This document shows positions 40,490 to 49,437 of a stretch of 51,653 nucleotides of DNA, in pieces. Every line of letters begins with the position of its first letter. The stretch's first letter is position 1. The stretch is from CAG-877 sp045627525. Lineage in GTDB: Bacteria > Bacillota_I > Bacilli_A > RF39 > UBA660. The position numbers were made by a program, and so were the translations under genes. The stretch covers positions 1 to 51,653 of the forward strand of contig JAZQNW010000014.1 of assembly GCA_045627525.1 (NCBI GenBank). Reading direction: 5' to 3'. The notes under the pieces were generated by a model. The model saw only the letters and a program-made list of their open reading frames with translations. It did no database searches and had not been told where the DNA came from.

Positions 40490-41935
40490 ATGAGTAGGAA
40501 TATTAGTAAGTATCGTAAAAACATTGCTTATATGGTTAAAAATAAAGAAGTATTAAAGAATAGAGTGATTTGGTCTTTAATTATACTTTTATTTATTAGT
40601 ACTTTAGCAATATATAACTTTCTACTTATGCCAACTATTAATTTGAAAGGCTCTAGATTTATTGAAATTGGATATAATGAACAATATAAAGAATTAGGCT
40701 ATGAAGCTAAATTTATGAATAAAAATGTTACTAACGATGTAATTGTAAAAGGAAAAGTTAATGAAAAAAAATTGGGTACATATGATATTACTTATTTAAT
40801 TAAAATTGGAACTTTGAAAAAGAAAGTTGTACGAAAAGTTAGTGTTATTGATAATAAAAAACCTGTGATTAATATTGATAATAGTGATATTTATGCTTGT
40901 CCTGGAGAAGACTATTTTGTGGGAGATTTTGAAGCCATTGATGATTATGATGGAGATGTGACAAGTTTAGTAAATGTTAATAAAGACAAAAATATGGTTA
41001 CTTATTCTGTTAGTGATAAGCATGGTAATAAAACAGAAGTAAAGAGAAATGTTATATATAAAGATAAGTATGGTCCAACAATAGAATTAAAAGGTCAAAA
41101 AGTAGTTTATGCTTTTGTTGGTGATAATTATAATGAGCCTGGGTATAAAGCTAATGATAATTGTGATGGTGATATTACAGATAAAGTTGTAGTAAGTGGA
41201 AGTGTTAATACTTCAAAAGTTGGTCAGTATAATATAACTTATTCTGTTAAGGATGCTGCTAATAATAGTTTTGAAGTAAGTAGAAAAGTCATTGTTTCAG
41301 AAAAAGGTGGAAATGGTACGATCTATTTAACATTTGATGATGGTCCAAAGAATGGAACAACTAATGTAATATTAGATGTTTTAAAAGAAGAAGGTGTTAA
41401 AGCTACATTCTTTGTTACAAATAGTGGCCCTGATGATTTAATTAAAAGGGAATTTAATGAAGGACATACTGTGGCTTTGCATACGGCATCTCATAATTAT
41501 GCTCAAATTTATTCTTCTCAAGAAGCTTATTTTAATGATTTAAATATTGTTAGTGAAAGAGTAAAAAGAATTACAGGAACAGAAACTAAAATTATTAGAT
41601 TTCCAGGTGGATCAAGTAATACAATAAGTAGGCGTTATTGTTCGGGTATAATGTCTACATTAACTGGTGAAGTTGTTAATAGAGGTTATCATTATTTTGA
41701 TTGGAATATATCTAGCGGTGATGCAGAATATGGTGATCATGCTCCTGAAGAAATTTATAATAATGTAGTTAATAGTTTGTCTCATGATAGAATTAATGTT
41801 GTTTTAATGCATGATATTAAAGGATATACAAGGGATGCTTTAAAGTCAATTATTCATTATGGTAAAGAGAATGGTTATAGTTTTGATAAAATAACAATGA
41901 CAACTCCAATGGTAAAGCAGAAAGTAAATAATTAG
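40490..41935 (+). CDS. membrane-anchored polysaccharide deacetylase with Ig-like domains
   Basis: A 481-residue surface enzyme. The cytoplasmic N-terminus is basic, with a membrane anchor at about residues 24-46. Three Ig-like DUF5011-type repeats follow (about 50-118, 120-190, 195-268), recognisable by DDYDGDVT, DNCDGDIT and the VGQYNITYSVKDAANN ending. The NodB domain runs from 275: TFDDGP near 281 (metal Asp), HTASH (H331/H335), RFPGG near 366, FDWN near 400 and LMHD near 442. It should remove N-acetyl groups from peptidoglycan or a related glycan outside the cell. It has its own promoter after sigK. Confidence 0.92.
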   Translation: MSRNISKYRKNIAYMVKNKEVLKNRVIWSLIILLFISTLAIYNFLLMPTINLKGSRFIEIGYNEQYKELGYEAKFMNKNVTNDVIVKGKVNEKKLGTYDITYLIKIGTLKKKVVRKVSVIDNKKPVINIDNSDIYACPGEDYFVGDFEAIDDYDGDVTSLVNVNKDKNMVTYSVSDKHGNKTEVKRNVIYKDKYGPTIELKGQKVVYAFVGDNYNEPGYKANDNCDGDITDKVVVSGSVNTSKVGQYNITYSVKDAANNSFEVSRKVIVSEKGGNGTIYLTFDDGPKNGTTNVILDVLKEEGVKATFFVTNSGPDDLIKREFNEGHTVALHTASHNYAQIYSSQEAYFNDLNIVSERVKRITGTETKIIRFPGGSSNTISRRYCSGIMSTLTGEVVNRGYHYFDWNISSGDAEYGDHAPEEIYNNVVNSLSHDRINVVLMHDIKGYTRDALKSIIHYGKENGYSFDKITMTTPMVKQKVNN

Positions 41936-41961
41936 ACATTAATAAAGAAATAGTATATAAT
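41933..41961 (+). promoter_or_regulatory. promoter of yqeG-yqeH
   Basis: TAGACA (41933-41938), 17-base spacer, TATAAT (41956-41961). The -35 overlaps the stop codon of the deacetylase gene. Confidence 0.72.
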
Positions 41962-41980
41962 AACTTGTAGGTGATTAATT

Positions 41981-42499
41981 TTGAATATTTTTAGGCCTAA
42001 AATTTATAAAAAAAGTGTATTTGATATAGATTATGAAAAATTAAAAAACAAGGGCATTACTTGCCTTGTTTTTGACTTAGACAATACACTAGGATTAATT
42101 GATAATAAAAAGTGTCCTCTAAGAACAAAAAAATTAATTAAGGAATTACAAAAGGATTTTTTAGTATTAATTAGTTCTAATAATACAAAAAAAAGAATAG
42201 AACCATATTTAAAGGAATTAGGTATAGGTGGAGTTCATATGAGTATGAAACCATTATCTTATAGTTTAATTAAAATAAAGAAAAATTATGGTTTAAAGAA
42301 AAAAGAAATGGTAATAATTGGTGACCAAATAGTTACAGATATTTTAGCCGGTAATAAATTCGGCATATTAACTGTTTTAGTTGATCCCTTAGGTGAAAAA
42401 GATTTAAGAATTACAGGTTTAAATAGAGCTGTTGAAGCAAAAATAATAAAATATTTTAAAAAGAGAGGAACATTTGAGAGAGGTAATTATTATGGATAA
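41981..42499 (+). CDS. yqeG: YqeG family HAD IIIA phosphatase
   Basis: A 172-residue HAD-superfamily protein. Motif I is FDLDNTLG near residue 31, motif II ISSNN near 61, the lysine of motif III is in MSMKPLSYS near 87, and motif IV is GDQIVTDILAGN near 111. Substrates are not established. Translation appears to start at TTG (41981), with TAGGTGAT eight bases upstream; the family start aligns here. It overlaps yqeH by eight bases, and the yqeG-yqeH pair is conserved in Bacilli. Confidence 0.92.
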   Translation: MNIFRPKIYKKSVFDIDYEKLKNKGITCLVFDLDNTLGLIDNKKCPLRTKKLIKELQKDFLVLISSNNTKKRIEPYLKELGIGGVHMSMKPLSYSLIKIKKNYGLKKKEMVIIGDQIVTDILAGNKFGILTVLVDPLGEKDLRITGLNRAVEAKIIKYFKKRGTFERGNYYG

Positions 42500-43505
42500 T
42501 GATATAAAAACTTGCTCGGGGTGTGGTATTGTATTACAAGATCAAAATGTATTACAGGCTGGTTATACTACTAGTTTAGATAATGATATTTGCCAGAGAT
42601 GTTTTAGAATGAAGAATTATGGTGAGTATCAAGTAGTTACAAAATCTAATGATGAATATTTAGAAATACTAAAAAGTGTTGGTCAAACTAAGGATTTAGT
42701 TTTATATATTACAGATTTACTTAATTTAGAAAAAAATATTGAACAAATTAGAAATATTATTTCTAATAAAATGATATTAGTTCTTAATAAGAAGGATGTT
42801 TTACCTAAATCTGTAAAAGAAACTAAGTTAATAAAATATTTAGAAGAGAAAGACATTCATTTTGAAGAAGTTATAGTAATAAGTACAACAAAGAATTATA
42901 ATATTGATTATTTATTAAAAAGAATAAAGAAATATCAAACTTCTAAGAATGTTTATGTAGTAGGTCATACTAATGCTGGAAAAAGTAGTCTAATTAATAA
43001 ATTAATTCAAAATTATTCTGATAATGTGCAAGAGTTGACAATGTCACCTTTACCTTCTACTACTTTAAGTACTATTACAATTGAAATAAATGATTATTTG
43101 ACATTAATAGATACTCCTGGTTTAGTAGATAATGGTTCTATTCTTAATCATGTAGGAGTAGAATTAGTAAAGAAAATTTCTCCTAGAAAAGAAATTAAAC
43201 CTAAAACATTTCAACTTAGACCTAATCAATCTATTATTATTGAAGATTTAGTAAGAATTGATTATGTTGAAGGGGAGAAAAATAGTTTTACTTTGTTTGT
43301 TTCTAATGACTTAAAAATAAGAAGACTATTGAATTCTAGTAATAAAAGTGATTTGAAAAATATTAGTAAAACTACTTATAATGTTAAATTTGATGAAGAT
43401 TTAGTTATTAATGGATTAGGCTTTGTAAAAATAGTTAATAGAGGATTAATAGATGTTTATATTGATCAAAATATAGAAACCTTTATGAGAAAATCATTAA
43501 TATAA
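42492..43505 (+). CDS. yqeH: ribosome biogenesis GTPase YqeH
   Basis: A 337-residue circularly permuted GTPase needed for 30S assembly. The N-terminal zinc finger has CSGCG and CQRC (residues 8-34). G motifs are permuted: NKKD near 98 (G4), GHTNAGKSSL near 157 (G1) and DTPG near 202 (G3). The C-terminal domain resembles the TRAP-like part of YqeH. The ATG at 42492 has AGAGAGG upstream; the in-frame TTG at 42474 overlaps it. It is coupled to yqeG by overlap. Confidence 0.93.
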   Translation: MDNDIKTCSGCGIVLQDQNVLQAGYTTSLDNDICQRCFRMKNYGEYQVVTKSNDEYLEILKSVGQTKDLVLYITDLLNLEKNIEQIRNIISNKMILVLNKKDVLPKSVKETKLIKYLEEKDIHFEEVIVISTTKNYNIDYLLKRIKKYQTSKNVYVVGHTNAGKSSLINKLIQNYSDNVQELTMSPLPSTTLSTITIEINDYLTLIDTPGLVDNGSILNHVGVELVKKISPRKEIKPKTFQLRPNQSIIIEDLVRIDYVEGEKNSFTLFVSNDLKIRRLLNSSNKSDLKNISKTTYNVKFDEDLVINGLGFVKIVNRGLIDVYIDQNIETFMRKSLI

Positions 43506-43525
43506 ATTATTTCTTAAATGTATTT

Positions 43526-43552
43526 AAAAATAGTGTTAATCACTATTTTTTT
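43526..43552 (+). terminator. terminator of yqeG-yqeH
   Basis: Perfect 10-base-pair stem AAAAATAGTG/CACTATTTTT with loop TTAAT and a T-run. Confidence 0.88.
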
Positions 43553-43579
43553 ATTATTGTAGAAATATGAATAGTTTTA

Positions 43580-43588
43580 TGTTATAAT
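43580..43588 (+). promoter_or_regulatory. extended -10 promoter of dnaG-sigA-trmK
   Basis: TGTTATAAT, 28 bases before dnaG, without a clear -35. Confidence 0.65.
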
Positions 43589-43616
43589 CAGTGTTAGTTT
43601 ATGGGGAGGAAAGTCA

Positions 43617-45341
43617 ATGAATAATGATTTAGCTAATCAAATTAGACAAAAAGCAGATATCGTTGACATAATTGGAGAGAGAATACCATTAGTTTCTCGT
43701 GGTAAAAATTTCTTTGGTGTATGTCCTTTTCATGATGATTCTAATCCTTCAATGTGTGTATCAAGGGAAAAGCAAATATATACTTGTTTTTCTTGTCATG
43801 CTACAGGAAATGTTTATACATTTTTGATGAATTATGAACATATAGATTTTAAAGAAGCATTAAAGTATTTAGGTGAAAAAGTTGGGGTTAATGTTTCTAA
43901 TATTAATATAAAGAAGAAAGTTAGCAAATTTGATAAATTATATGAAGCTTATAATTTTTCTGTTAAGTATTTTCAAAACAATTTATCTAGTACTATTGGT
44001 AAAGAAGCTAGAAAGTACTTAAATAATAGGAAAATTACAGATGAAGTTATTAAAGAGTTTGAAATAGGATTATCTTTAGAAAGTAGAGATGATTTAACTA
44101 AGTTATTAATTAATAAAAATTATGATTTGGGAGTTTTAAATAGAATTGGATTATCATCTGATGATCATGATATTTATAATGATAGAATAATGTTTCCACT
44201 TTATGATGTTTCAGGCCAAGTGGTAGGCTTTAGTGGAAGGATTTATAAAGATAATGGTCAAAATAAATATTTAAATACGAAGGAAACAGATATCTTTAAA
44301 AAAGGTGAAATGTTATATCATTATCATGTAGCAAAAGAAGAATGCAGGCTAAGTAAATCGGTTATAGTTATGGAAGGCTTTATGGATGTTATTAGGGCTA
44401 GTAGTGTTGGTATAAAGAATACAGTAGCGTTGATGGGAACGGCTTTAACTAATAATCAATTTAATTTAATTAAAAGACTATCTAATAATATTATTTTATG
44501 TTTAGATGGTGATGGCCCTGGAGTTCATGCTGCTTTAAATATTGGAGAAAATCTATTAAATCAAGGTGTAGAAGTAAAAGTTGTAGTTTTGCCTGATGAT
44601 AATGATCCAGATTCTTATATTTTAAATAATGGTAAAGATAAGTTTATTGGTTTAATTGAAAATGCTTTAAATTATAGTGATTTTAAAATGAATCAATTAC
44701 GTGAAAATGTTGACTTTAGAAGTGATGAAGAAAAGGCTAATTATATTAATAATGTTTTAAAAGAAACATCTAAAATTAATGATTCAATAAGAGTGGAAAT
44801 AGTATTGAAAAGACTTGCAAAAGAGTTTGATTTAGGTTATAATACACTGGAAATGCGTTTAAATGACATTAGGTCATTTAAGCCAGTTGAAAAAAGTATA
44901 GAAATACCAGTTAAAAAAGATAATATACGAAAAACAAAGTATGAAAAAGCAGTAGAACAAATTATATATTTTATGCTTAATAATGATTGGGTAATTAGTC
45001 AAGTGGAATTTAAAAAATTAATTTTTCCAAGCGAAGTAGCGCGTATGCTAGTAAGTGAAATCATTTATTATTATAAGACATATGGATATATAAATGTTCC
45101 AGACTTTTATACTTATGTTCAAGATAAAGAGGATATTCTGGTTTTGCTTAATTCTGTTTTAGCAGATAATTATAATGAGAGTACTACTAAGGAAGAGTTG
45201 TTTTTGTATTTTAATGTAGTCAATGAATATAGGCGAAAAGAAGAAATTAAAAGACTAACAAGTTTAATGAAAAAAGAAGTAGATCCGATTGAGCAAGCTA
45301 AAATAGTTGAGAGAATTAGAAAATTAAGAATGGGAGAATAG
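43617..45341 (+). CDS. dnaG: DNA primase
   Basis: A 574-residue primase that makes RNA primers at the replication fork. The N-terminal CHC2 zinc finger has CPFHDD and CFSCH (residues 37-62). The catalytic core continues to a TOPRIM domain with VMEGFMDVIRA near 252 and the acidic LDGDGPG near 297. The C-terminal helicase-interaction domain covers about 450-574. GGGGAGGAAAG precedes the start. It is two bases upstream of sigA, the macromolecular synthesis operon order of Bacillus. Confidence 0.96.
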   Translation: MNNDLANQIRQKADIVDIIGERIPLVSRGKNFFGVCPFHDDSNPSMCVSREKQIYTCFSCHATGNVYTFLMNYEHIDFKEALKYLGEKVGVNVSNINIKKKVSKFDKLYEAYNFSVKYFQNNLSSTIGKEARKYLNNRKITDEVIKEFEIGLSLESRDDLTKLLINKNYDLGVLNRIGLSSDDHDIYNDRIMFPLYDVSGQVVGFSGRIYKDNGQNKYLNTKETDIFKKGEMLYHYHVAKEECRLSKSVIVMEGFMDVIRASSVGIKNTVALMGTALTNNQFNLIKRLSNNIILCLDGDGPGVHAALNIGENLLNQGVEVKVVVLPDDNDPDSYILNNGKDKFIGLIENALNYSDFKMNQLRENVDFRSDEEKANYINNVLKETSKINDSIRVEIVLKRLAKEFDLGYNTLEMRLNDIRSFKPVEKSIEIPVKKDNIRKTKYEKAVEQIIYFMLNNDWVISQVEFKKLIFPSEVARMLVSEIIYYYKTYGYINVPDFYTYVQDKEDILVLLNSVLADNYNESTTKEELFLYFNVVNEYRRKEEIKRLTSLMKKEVDPIEQAKIVERIRKLRMGE

Positions 45342-45343
45342 AT

Positions 45344-46435
45344 ATGGTTGGAGAAATAAAGACACTAGAAGAAAGAAAACAAAGATTAATTGCTAAAGGT
45401 AATAAACAAGGATTTATTACTTATGAACAATTAGCAGATGAATTAAAAGGTCTTGATGTTGATAGTGATTCTTTGGATGAGTTATACAATGCTTTAGTTG
45501 AAGCTCAAATTGAGATTGTTACTGAAGATGGAACTGATGACGCTAGTGGTGAGGAAATTACTCCTGATGTTGAAGTAGAAAATATTACATTATCTAAAGA
45601 TGTTAAAATTAATGACCCTGTACGTATGTATTTAAAAGAAATAGGACGTATTAATTTATTAACATCAGATGAAGAATTTGAATATGCAAAAAGAGCTGAA
45701 GAGGGCGATGAAGAAGCAAAGAGAATGCTTGCTGAATCTAATCTTCGTTTAGTTGTTAGTATTGCTAAAAGATATGTTGGACGTGGAATGTTATTTCTTG
45801 ATTTAATTCAAGAAGGAAACATTGGTTTGATGAAAGCTGTTGATAAATTTGATCCTACAAAAGGTTATAAATTTTCAACATATGCTACTTGGTGGATTAG
45901 ACAAGCTATTACAAGAGCAATAGCTGATCAAGCTAGAACTATTCGTGTACCAGTACATATGGTAGAAACAATTAATAAATTAGCAAGAGTACAAAGACAA
46001 TTAACACAAGAGTTAAATCGTGAACCAACTGATGAAGAAATTGCTAAAAAATTAGGTATTACAGTAGAAAAGGTAAGAGAAGTTTATAAAATATCTCAAG
46101 ATCCTGTTTCTCTTGAAACACCAATAGGTGAAGAAGATGATTCACATTTAGGCGATTTTATAAAAGATGAAAGAACTATGGGACCTGAAGAATACGCAAC
46201 AGTTGAAATGTTAAAAGAAGAATTAGATGGTGTTTTAGGAACATTAACTGAACGTGAAGAAAAAGTATTAAGACTTAGATTTGGTTTAGATGATGGTCAA
46301 TGTAGAACACTTGAAGAAGTAGGTCAAATTTTTGGAGTTACTCGTGAAAGAATTCGTCAAATTGAAGCTAAAGCTCTTCGCAAATTAAGACATCCATCTC
46401 GTTCTAGAAAATTGAAGGATTTCTTAACTGATTAA
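45344..46435 (+). CDS. sigA: primary sigma factor SigA (RpoD)
   Basis: A 363-residue vegetative sigma factor. Region 1.1 covers about residues 1-70, region 1.2 begins at DPVRMYLKEIGRI near 91, and region 2 has RLVVSIAKRYVGRGMLFLDLIQEGNIGLMKAVDKF split over 2.1-2.2 and YATWWIRQAI (2.3-2.4, -10 recognition). Region 3 holds IRVPVHMVETINKL, and region 4 holds RTLEEVGQIFGVTRERIRQIEAKALRKL (-35 recognition). Length matches Bacillus SigA. It lies between dnaG and trmK, overlapping trmK by one base. Confidence 0.98.
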   Translation: MVGEIKTLEERKQRLIAKGNKQGFITYEQLADELKGLDVDSDSLDELYNALVEAQIEIVTEDGTDDASGEEITPDVEVENITLSKDVKINDPVRMYLKEIGRINLLTSDEEFEYAKRAEEGDEEAKRMLAESNLRLVVSIAKRYVGRGMLFLDLIQEGNIGLMKAVDKFDPTKGYKFSTYATWWIRQAITRAIADQARTIRVPVHMVETINKLARVQRQLTQELNREPTDEEIAKKLGITVEKVREVYKISQDPVSLETPIGEEDDSHLGDFIKDERTMGPEEYATVEMLKEELDGVLGTLTEREEKVLRLRFGLDDGQCRTLEEVGQIFGVTRERIRQIEAKALRKLRHPSRSRKLKDFLTD

Positions 46436-47100
46436 TGAAAATAAATGATAGATTAAAAGCAATAGGAGATTTAGTTGAGGCTAACTCCTTTTGTTTAGAT
46501 GTTGGTTGTGATCATGCTTTTTTAGATATCTATTTAGTAAAAAAGAATAAAAATATTAAAGCAATAGCGTCTGATGTATTAGAAGGACCAATAGATCAAG
46601 CTAAAAAGAATATACAAAAAGAAAAATTAGAGAACGAAATAGAAGTAAGATTAGGGGATGGATTAGATACTTATAGTGATGGAATAAATACAATTATTAT
46701 TTCTGGTATGGGTGGTAGAAATATGATTGGTATTTTTTCTAGAAGAAAAGATGTTTTAAAAAAAGTGGATACTATTATAATTAGCCCTAATAATTATCAA
46801 ATGGATGTAAAGAAATATTTAATAATGAATGGCTTTTATATAGATGATGAAAGATTTGTTAAAGAAAAAAAATTTATATATCAGATAATTAAGTTTAAAA
46901 GAGGTAAAAAACATTATAGTAAAAGAGAATTGTTTTTTGGACCTATATTTTTACAAAATAAGGATCAATTATTTAAAGAATATTATACAAGAGAAAAAAT
47001 ATCTCGTGAAATTTTAATTAATATTTTACCTAAAAATTATTATTATAAAAAATTTATAACAAAAAAAGAAATCAAAATGATTTCTAAAGAATTAGAATAA
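46435..47100 (+). CDS. trmK: tRNA (adenine(22)-N1)-methyltransferase TrmK
   Basis: A 221-residue SAM-dependent methyltransferase (YqfN family) that makes m1A22 in tRNA. Motif I is LDVGCDHAFLDIYL near residue 22. ASDVLEGP near 45 and GDGLDT near 74 continue the SAM pocket, and ISGMGGRNM near 90 and ISPNN near 116 are family signatures. The C-terminal part is a helical coiled coil. The start overlaps the sigA stop (TAATG). Its stop lies in the left arm of a palindromic terminator shared with the convergent gene. Confidence 0.93.
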   Translation: MKINDRLKAIGDLVEANSFCLDVGCDHAFLDIYLVKKNKNIKAIASDVLEGPIDQAKKNIQKEKLENEIEVRLGDGLDTYSDGINTIIISGMGGRNMIGIFSRRKDVLKKVDTIIISPNNYQMDVKKYLIMNGFYIDDERFVKEKKFIYQIIKFKRGKKHYSKRELFFGPIFLQNKDQLFKEYYTREKISREILINILPKNYYYKKFITKKEIKMISKELE

Positions 47101-47119
47101 CTAAGTTATTCTTTTTTTT
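47094..47119. terminator. bidirectional terminator holding two stop codons
   Basis: Perfect stem AGAATAAC/GTTATTCT with loop TAA and eight T. The TAA stop of trmK (47098-47100) is in the left arm and the TAA stop of the minus-strand gene (47108-47106) is in the right arm. Confidence 0.85.
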
Positions 47120-47471
47120 GTTTACTTATACCGACCATTCCTCCAAATGTTGAAGTTAAGGTTATTATAAAATAATAAAGTAAAATTTTTAATTTTAAAG
47201 CTTCTTTTGTTAAAATAGCTAAAATAAAAAATACAGGAATAACTATAATTGCTAATTTTAACCCTTCTAAATAACCTTTATTTTCTGCTTTTTTTCCTAA
47301 AATAAAGCTACTTATAAATATATTTAATAGAATTATTATTATTTTTAATACTTTATAAGTATTGTTATTGATAAGATCAAAATAATAAAGTGTTGTTACA
47401 AAAAGTAAACATAGAAGAATGGATATAATAGTATATAGTAATCTTAAGCCGTATTTTTTTAAGTATGTCAT
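47106..47471 (-). CDS. TIGR04086/DUF3792 family membrane protein
   Basis: A 121-residue membrane protein with four predicted segments. The pattern FILGKKAENKGYLEGLKLAI in the middle and FGGMVGISKQKK at the end resembles TIGR04086 (DUF3792, Bacillus YrzE). Function is unknown. I chose the ATG at 47471 with GAGGTG five bases upstream; the in-frame TTG at 47483 overlaps that site. It is a lone minus-strand gene between trmK and the DUF421 gene. In Bacillus, yrzE is also close to a DUF421 gene (yrbG). Confidence 0.78.
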   Translation of the reverse strand: MTYLKKYGLRLLYTIISILLCLLFVTTLYYFDLINNNTYKVLKIIIILLNIFISSFILGKKAENKGYLEGLKLAIIVIPVFFILAILTKEALKLKILLYYFIITLTSTFGGMVGISKQKKE

Positions 47472-47543
47472 ATTACACCTCAATAGATGTTATGATTTTG
47501 CATAAAAAAATATGAATTTATTCATAATATTAATGGTGATAAT

Positions 47544-48188
47544 ATGAAATACTTAATAGTTACAGCTAAAAGTTTATTTTTTTATTCTTTGATTGCTATA
47601 TTTTATAGAATAATGGGAAAAAGAGAAATTGGGGAATTATCAATTATGGATTTTGTTGTTTCTATTTTTATTGCTGAACTTGCTGCTATATCAATAGAAA
47701 ATTATAAAAGTAATATGCTTTTAACAATTATACCTATTTTGGTATTAGTTATTTTACAAATATTAACGGCTCAAATATCGTTAAAAAGTGAAAAGATTAG
47801 AAAAGTTATAGATGGTGAAGTATCGGTTATTATTAATAGGGGTAAGATTAACTTTAAAGAGATGCTTAAGCAACGTTATAATTTAGATGATTTGTTAACA
47901 CAATTAAGAGCTAAATCAATTAAGTCTATAGAAGAAGTTGATTATGCTATATTGGAAACTAGTGGTAAATTATCAGTATTTAAAAGAGATGATGATAAGG
48001 ATAGAATTTATCCATTGCCAGTTATTTTAGATGGTAAAATTCAAGAAGATGTATTAATTCAATTAAATAAAAGTAGAAAATGGCTAGATAGAGAATTATT
48101 TAATTATGGTTATGAATTAAAAGATATATTTTATGGTTTTTATAGAAAAGGACAATTGTACTTAATTAAGAAAGAAAATATAAAATGA
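47544..48188 (+). CDS. DUF421 family membrane protein
   Basis: A 214-residue protein with three N-terminal membrane segments (about residues 5-25, 35-52, 57-76) and a cytoplasmic C-terminal YetF-like domain. The hallmark RIMGKREIGELSIMDFVVSIFIAELA spans residues 22-47 in two conserved blocks. The cytoplasmic part has LRAKSIKSIEEVDYAILETSGKLSVF (motif blocks LRxK and AILE..G.LS). Relatives include YetF and YrbG of Bacillus, some linked to spore germination or stress. Function here is unknown. GGTGAT precedes the ATG. Confidence 0.88.
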   Translation: MKYLIVTAKSLFFYSLIAIFYRIMGKREIGELSIMDFVVSIFIAELAAISIENYKSNMLLTIIPILVLVILQILTAQISLKSEKIRKVIDGEVSVIINRGKINFKEMLKQRYNLDDLLTQLRAKSIKSIEEVDYAILETSGKLSVFKRDDDKDRIYPLPVILDGKIQEDVLIQLNKSRKWLDRELFNYGYELKDIFYGFYRKGQLYLIKKENIK

Positions 48189-48232
48189 CAAAATATTTAA
48201 TCAATTTCTTGTATATTTAAATTGGTGATTGA

Positions 48233-49387
48233 ATGAAAAAAATAATTATTTTATTAATTATATTTTCTTTTATATGTATTTTTATAAGTAATAAGAACGT
48301 TTCTAATGATGAAGAAAATAAAGAATTTAGAGCTTTTTTTGTTAGCTATATAGAATTAAAAAAATATATATCGAAGGATATTAATTTAAGTAAAAGAAAT
48401 ATTGATGAGATAATTAATAACGCTAATAAAATGAAATTTAATACAATTATTTTACAAGTTAGAAGTTTTAATGATTCTATATATTCTTCTTCTATATTTC
48501 CATGTAGTAGTATTATTAGTGGGAAAGAAGAAAAAAAATGTCCATTTGATATACTTCAATATTTTATTGATAAAGCTCATTCTAATGGTATTTTATTGTA
48601 TGCTTGGATTAATCCATATAGAGTTAGACTTAATAATGATTTAGAAAGTATTAGTAAATATAATCCAGCTTATAAATATATAGGATCTAATAAATTATAT
48701 ATAAATGATGGAATATATTTAAATCCAGCAAGTGATGAGGTTTTAAATTTAGTAGTAGATGGTGTTTCTGAAATAGTAGATAATTATAAAGTTGATGGTA
48801 TTTTATTTGATGATTATTTTTATCCTAATGATGAAATAGATAATGTAGAATATCAAGAATATAAAAAAAGTAAAAATATAAATTTAAAAGATTATCATTT
48901 AATGATTATTAATAATATGATAAAAAAGGTTCATACTAAATGTATGAATAGAAATATTCAGTTTGGTGTTTCACCTGACGCTAATAACGATAATAATTAT
49001 AATAAAAATTATGCTGATGTAAAAAAATGGGGTAAAAGTAGTGAATATGTTGATTTTATAATGCCTCAAATATATTATGGATTTTTTAATGAGGCAAAGC
49101 CATATAAGATAGTGAGTGATGAGTGGAATGATATAGTTTCTGATAAGGTAAAACTATATATAGCTTTAGCTTTTTATAAGGTTGGTGTTAGTGATAATTA
49201 TGCCAAAAGTGGAAAGCTTGAATGGATAAATAATAATAATATGATTATGAAACAGGTTATTTTAGCTAGAAATTTAAGCAATTATCAAGGCTTTTCACTA
49301 TTTAGATATGATTACATATTTAATGAAGAAATGTTTACAGATAATGCATTTATGGAAGTTGAAAATTTAAAAAAAATCTTAAATTAA
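48233..49387 (+). CDS. GHL10 family glycoside hydrolase-like protein
   Basis: A 384-residue exported or membrane-anchored protein with an N-terminal hydrophobic segment at residues 3-20 and no clear lipobox. The rest is a TIM-barrel-like domain of the GHL10/DUF187 family (YngK type): RAFFVSYIEL near 33, NTIILQVRSFNDSIYSS near 73, LLYAWINPYRVR near 121, DGILFDDYFYP near 187, GVSPD near 248 and DFIMPQIYYGF near 277. These proteins are thought to act on polysaccharides outside the cell, possibly cell wall glycans, but substrates are mostly undefined. GGTGATTG precedes the start. Confidence 0.87.
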   Translation: MKKIIILLIIFSFICIFISNKNVSNDEENKEFRAFFVSYIELKKYISKDINLSKRNIDEIINNANKMKFNTIILQVRSFNDSIYSSSIFPCSSIISGKEEKKCPFDILQYFIDKAHSNGILLYAWINPYRVRLNNDLESISKYNPAYKYIGSNKLYINDGIYLNPASDEVLNLVVDGVSEIVDNYKVDGILFDDYFYPNDEIDNVEYQEYKKSKNINLKDYHLMIINNMIKKVHTKCMNRNIQFGVSPDANNDNNYNKNYADVKKWGKSSEYVDFIMPQIYYGFFNEAKPYKIVSDEWNDIVSDKVKLYIALAFYKVGVSDNYAKSGKLEWINNNNMIMKQVILARNLSNYQGFSLFRYDYIFNEEMFTDNAFMEVENLKKILN

Positions 49388-49407
49388 TATTAATTATTAA
49401 AAATATT

Positions 49408-49416
49408 TGTTATAAT
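49408..49416 (+). promoter_or_regulatory. extended -10 promoter of pilin gene 1
   Basis: TGTTATAAT, 21 bases before the start codon. Confidence 0.6.
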
Positions 49417-49437
49417 TAATTTAAGGTAGGTGAAATA

